Positions 41,455-43,639 of a stretch of DNA of 43,639 bases are shown here, piece after piece (position 1 is the first letter of the stretch; each line of letters starts with the position of its first letter). Source of the stretch: Oscillospiraceae bacterium (GTDB lineage Bacteria > Bacillota > Clostridia > Oscillospirales > Acutalibacteraceae); NCBI GenBank assembly GCA_015065875.1, contig SVPK01000005.1, positions 1-43,639 of the forward strand. Reading direction: 5' to 3'. The notes beneath the pieces were generated by a model, which had not been told where the DNA came from, did not search any database, and saw only the letters and a program-made list of their open reading frames with translations. The position numbers and the translations under genes were made by a program.

Positions 41455-41500
41455 AAAAATCCCTCCTGTCAAACAGATGATTGACCGAAGGGAATTTTTT
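41455..41500 (-). promoter_or_regulatory. hairpin that buries the spoIIR ribosome-binding site
   Basis: Between the ispE stop and the spoIIR start an inverted repeat pairs AAAAATTCCCT with AGGGATTTTT (41489-41499/41455-41464, one bulge) and GTCAA with TTGAC (41481-41485/41468-41472). The GGAGGG of spoIIR (plus-strand CCCTCC, 41461-41466) falls within the 3' arm. The stem is followed by T residues like a terminator. It would silence spoIIR on transcripts running through from ispE. Confidence 0.6.
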
Positions 41501-42843
41501 TATTCAAATATTATACCGCTTGAAACGGTTTTACAGCAATAAACCTCATCATAGCCTTTTCTTAACTTCTCGGCACATTTTTCTGCCGCCTCGGCACTTG
41601 GGAACGAACCAAACACGGTAGGCCCGCTACCCGAAAGGCAGGCATCGGTTGCGCCGCAGATACGCAGCGCTTCTTTTTCGGCTTTGCAATCAAATACCGA
41701 TTCAAAATCATTAAAGAAGCGACGAGGGCTTTTTTCCTTTAGCGAATCGCAAAAAGAATATACCTCCTCGCGACGGTCCTTAAGTCCGCATTTATCAAGC
41801 TCGGAATACATCTTGCCTGTTGAAAGCTTTTTGCCATGCTTTATAAGAACGAGATACGATTCATACTCTTCGCAAGGCACAACATTCTCGCCCTTTCCCT
41901 CGATAAGCGCGGTTCCGCCCTTTATAAAGAAAGGAACATCCGAGCCCAAAAGCATAGCCTTTTCGACAAGCTCCTGCTCGGAAAATGGCTCATCATACAT
42001 TTTATTGAGAGCCAACAAAACTCCTGCGGCATCGCTGCTTCCGCCGCCGAGGCCCGAAAGCATCGGAATCTTTTTTTCAATTTTTATATGGGCTCCTCCG
42101 TAATTACTGAAAAACTCGGCCGCCTTATAGCAGATATTATCCTCACCGCAAGGAGCGGTATCCGATTCAACCCTTATATCCCGGGCGGGACTGATGGTTA
42201 TTCGGTCGCAAAGGTCAATCGTTTGCATAACGGTTGAGATTTCGTGATATCCGTCGTCGCGAAGTTCGGGAACCGAAAGAACGAGGTTTACCTTGGCCGC
42301 CGAGAGAAGCGAAACAGAGGGCTTTTTAATGGCATTATAGGTTAGGGCGACGATAATTGAGGTTATTCCTATTATTTCGCTGATAACCCCGCCGCAGGAA
42401 TTGAAGAGTTTATGGTAAATGAGCCAACAAGGGCTAACTCCCAGGAGCTGCACAAGTCGATACACCGTAACACTTTTAAAGGAGATCATAATTGCACCGC
42501 AAACAGCACCCACTGTGGGAAGCAACTGGCGAGCATCACGCGTTATTACGGTAATGGAAACACCCGTAATTGCAAAAAGCGTTACGAACACACACGTCCA
42601 ACATTTCTTGGCGGCAAATGCCTTTCCGTCCTCGCGTAAGCGCACTATAAGATTATTAAAAAATCCGACAACGTTTAAAAGTGCACCGCCTATTCCGCCA
42701 AGTAAAAGCAGGTTCGCAAAGAAAAAAAGCTTCATTGCCATTTGGAAATTGAGAAAAATTTTTCCCTCGTTAAACTGAAAGGACAAAACGGAACATAAAA
42801 GTCCGCCGTAGCCCAATAACTGCGCTATATTTTGAACAGTCAT
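41500..42843 (-). CDS. ispE: fusion of a YgjV-like membrane domain with IspE kinase
   Basis: This single frame of 447 residues joins two proteins. Residues 1-172 form about five membrane segments of the YgjV (Imp-YgjV) family (IAQLLGYGGLLCSVLSFQ, LNVVGFFNNLIVRL, PCWLIYHKLFNS). Residues 176-447 are 4-diphosphocytidyl-2-C-methyl-D-erythritol kinase of the non-mevalonate isoprenoid pathway: K184 (AAKVNLVLSV), DDGYHEIST, the ATP loop GLGGGSS (264-270), D302 (GSDVPFF) and CLSGSGPTVFG. The kinase part is complete. No stop, and no ATG, GTG or TTG with a ribosome-binding site, lies at the join. The start overlaps ysxC as ATGA, with GGAGGTAG. Normal IspE is soluble; a membrane tether is unusual. Confidence 0.9.
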   Translation of the reverse strand: MTVQNIAQLLGYGGLLCSVLSFQFNEGKIFLNFQMAMKLFFFANLLLLGGIGGALLNVVGFFNNLIVRLREDGKAFAAKKCWTCVFVTLFAITGVSITVITRDARQLLPTVGAVCGAIMISFKSVTVYRLVQLLGVSPCWLIYHKLFNSCGGVISEIIGITSIIVALTYNAIKKPSVSLLSAAKVNLVLSVPELRDDGYHEISTVMQTIDLCDRITISPARDIRVESDTAPCGEDNICYKAAEFFSNYGGAHIKIEKKIPMLSGLGGGSSDAAGVLLALNKMYDEPFSEQELVEKAMLLGSDVPFFIKGGTALIEGKGENVVPCEEYESYLVLIKHGKKLSTGKMYSELDKCGLKDRREEVYSFCDSLKEKSPRRFFNDFESVFDCKAEKEALRICGATDACLSGSGPTVFGSFPSAEAAEKCAEKLRKGYDEVYCCKTVSSGIIFE

Positions 42844-43412
42844 CGCGCTACCTCCTCGATAACCGCACGCAACGCCTCAACACCATCGCCCGAAAGCGCC
42901 GAAAAAGGAATAAAATCATCATTACCCAAAATTTCACGCATTCGCTCGCAGGCATTCTTATACTCGGCTTTATTGAGCTTATCGCTCTTGGTAAGCACAA
43001 CGGTAAAGGGAGTTTCGGTTTGCTTGAGAAAATCTATCATATCAAGGTCGAACTGCGAGGGTTCATGACGCATATCGATAAGCTGGAAGGTCATTTTTAT
43101 ATCGCGGCCGCTCGCAAAATAGGTTTCCATTAAATCGGCCCAACGAAGGCGCTCGCTATCACTTACCTTTGCATAGCCGTATCCGGGAAGGTCAACAAGG
43201 CGGATATTATCAAGCTTATAAAAATTGATGGTTACGGTTTTGCCCGGCTTGGTGCTTACTCTGGCAAGATTCTTTCTGCCGAGAACGCGGTTTATAAGCG
43301 ATGATTTTCCAACATTCGAGCGACCTGCAAAGCATATCTCTGCCCTATCCGACGGCGACATTTGAGCCGCGGTTCCGAAGGCCGCTTCAAAACAAGCTCC
43401 ACTATAATTCAT
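42840..43412 (-). CDS. ysxC: ribosome biogenesis GTP-binding protein YsxC/EngB
   Basis: This 190-residue GTPase assists late 50S assembly. It has the P-loop GRSNVGKSS (residues 30-38), ARVSTKPGKT, the DxxG box DLPGYGYAKV and the base-specific TKSDKLNK. The start has GAGGAGGAAGG. It lies 12 nt after radC and overlaps the YgjV-IspE fusion by 4 nt, so the three genes form one unit. In Bacillus ysxC follows lonA; the radC link is a clostridial variation. Confidence 0.97.
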   Translation of the reverse strand: MNYSGACFEAAFGTAAQMSPSDRAEICFAGRSNVGKSSLINRVLGRKNLARVSTKPGKTVTINFYKLDNIRLVDLPGYGYAKVSDSERLRWADLMETYFASGRDIKMTFQLIDMRHEPSQFDLDMIDFLKQTETPFTVVLTKSDKLNKAEYKNACERMREILGNDDFIPFSALSGDGVEALRAVIEEVAR

Positions 43413-43424
43413 ATCCTTCCTCCT

Positions 43425-43639
43425 CTAAAAAATATCGCCGTATTCGACCGACTGCGCCATACTTACATAATCATCGCTGCCCGCTATGATTATATGGTCA
43501 ACAAGGTGAATGCCAACCTGACGCAGGGTTGCTACCAGACCCTTGGTTACCTCAATATCAACCGCCGACGGCAACGCAATTCCGCTTGGATGGTTATGAG
43601 CCAAAACCACCATGGCCGCATCACATTTTATGGCAATCT
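43425..43639 (-). CDS. radC: RadC-like JAB/MPN domain protein, 5' end outside the window
   Basis: The frame enters from the right edge and ends with a TAG at 43425-43427, giving the last 71 or so residues. It holds the JAMM metal motif LAHNHPSGIALPSAVD (His-x-His, then Asp) and ends VSMAQSVEYGDIF, the usual RadC C-terminus. RadC has no proven repair function despite its name; related proteins are common near mobile elements. Only the C-terminal part is visible. Confidence 0.92.
   Translation of the reverse strand, partial: IAIKCDAAMVVLAHNHPSGIALPSAVDIEVTKGLVATLRQVGIHLVDHIIIAGSDDYVSMAQSVEYGDIF

Noticed and set aside
1..43639. CRISPR arrays, tRNA or rRNA genes, and insertion sequences
   Set aside because: I looked in all intergenic gaps and found no regularly spaced repeats, no cloverleaf-like segments and no transposase or integrase frames.

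Overview
The window reads as the chromosome of a spore-forming, anaerobic member of the Clostridia, most likely from the Oscillospirales/Ruminococcaceae side of the class. It carries spoVAC, dpaA/dpaB, bofA, gerW, spoIIR and a sporulation-type D,D-carboxypeptidase beside Firmicutes housekeeping genes (addAB, scpAB, dgt-dnaG-rpoD, ysxC, rpmE, secG). The genetic code is standard, with TGA used as stop. Native genes choose GTT for valine almost exclusively: by hand count 25 of 27 in the DegV gene and 9 of 9 in dpaB. That bias makes foreign-looking DNA visible.

Region 1 (1-5.8 kb) lacks the bias and looks acquired. It holds the start of a PD-(D/E)XK nuclease-like gene, a rhodanese lipoprotein, a DUF5714 protein, an isoprenylcysteine-methyltransferase-like membrane protein, a manganese catalase, a CoA-disulfide-reductase/rhodanese fusion and a TauE/SafE permease. 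Together these suggest sulfur handling and peroxide defence. Region 2 (6-8 kb) has a FliB-like Cys-rich protein and a lipoprotein carrying a SecD periplasmic-type domain.

Region 3 (8.0-11.3 kb) is a two-gene sugar cassette, a GH127 beta-L-arabinofuranosidase and a divergent AraC regulator. It is bounded by a 116-bp direct repeat with one mismatch. The repeat is the 3' end of spoVAC, so the cassette appears to have integrated there while leaving spoVAC intact.

Region 4 (11.4-20.4 kb) has a conserved 22-cysteine protein, a MecA-like adaptor, rpe, a DegV protein, two membrane proteins, murC, cca and the dipicolinate synthase pair. Region 5 (20.4-29 kb) is addBA, a 311-bp highly structured intergenic element, a lipoprotein, bofA and secG. 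Region 6 (28.7-34.1 kb) is one long leftward operon: M50 protease, scpA, scpB, ytfI, gerW, D,D-carboxypeptidase, rluB and a small unknown. Region 7 (34.1-43.6 kb) holds ppa, the dgt-dnaG-rpoD-rrf2-TSCPD operon, yigZ, rpmE, and radC-ysxC-(YgjV::IspE fusion)-spoIIR.

Most worth following up are the repeat-bounded cassette, the three-way-junction element at 26913-27223, the YgjV-IspE fusion, a hairpin that buries the spoIIR ribosome-binding site, and the structured RNA candidate after the DegV gene. I saw no tRNA, rRNA, CRISPR array, transposase or integrase.
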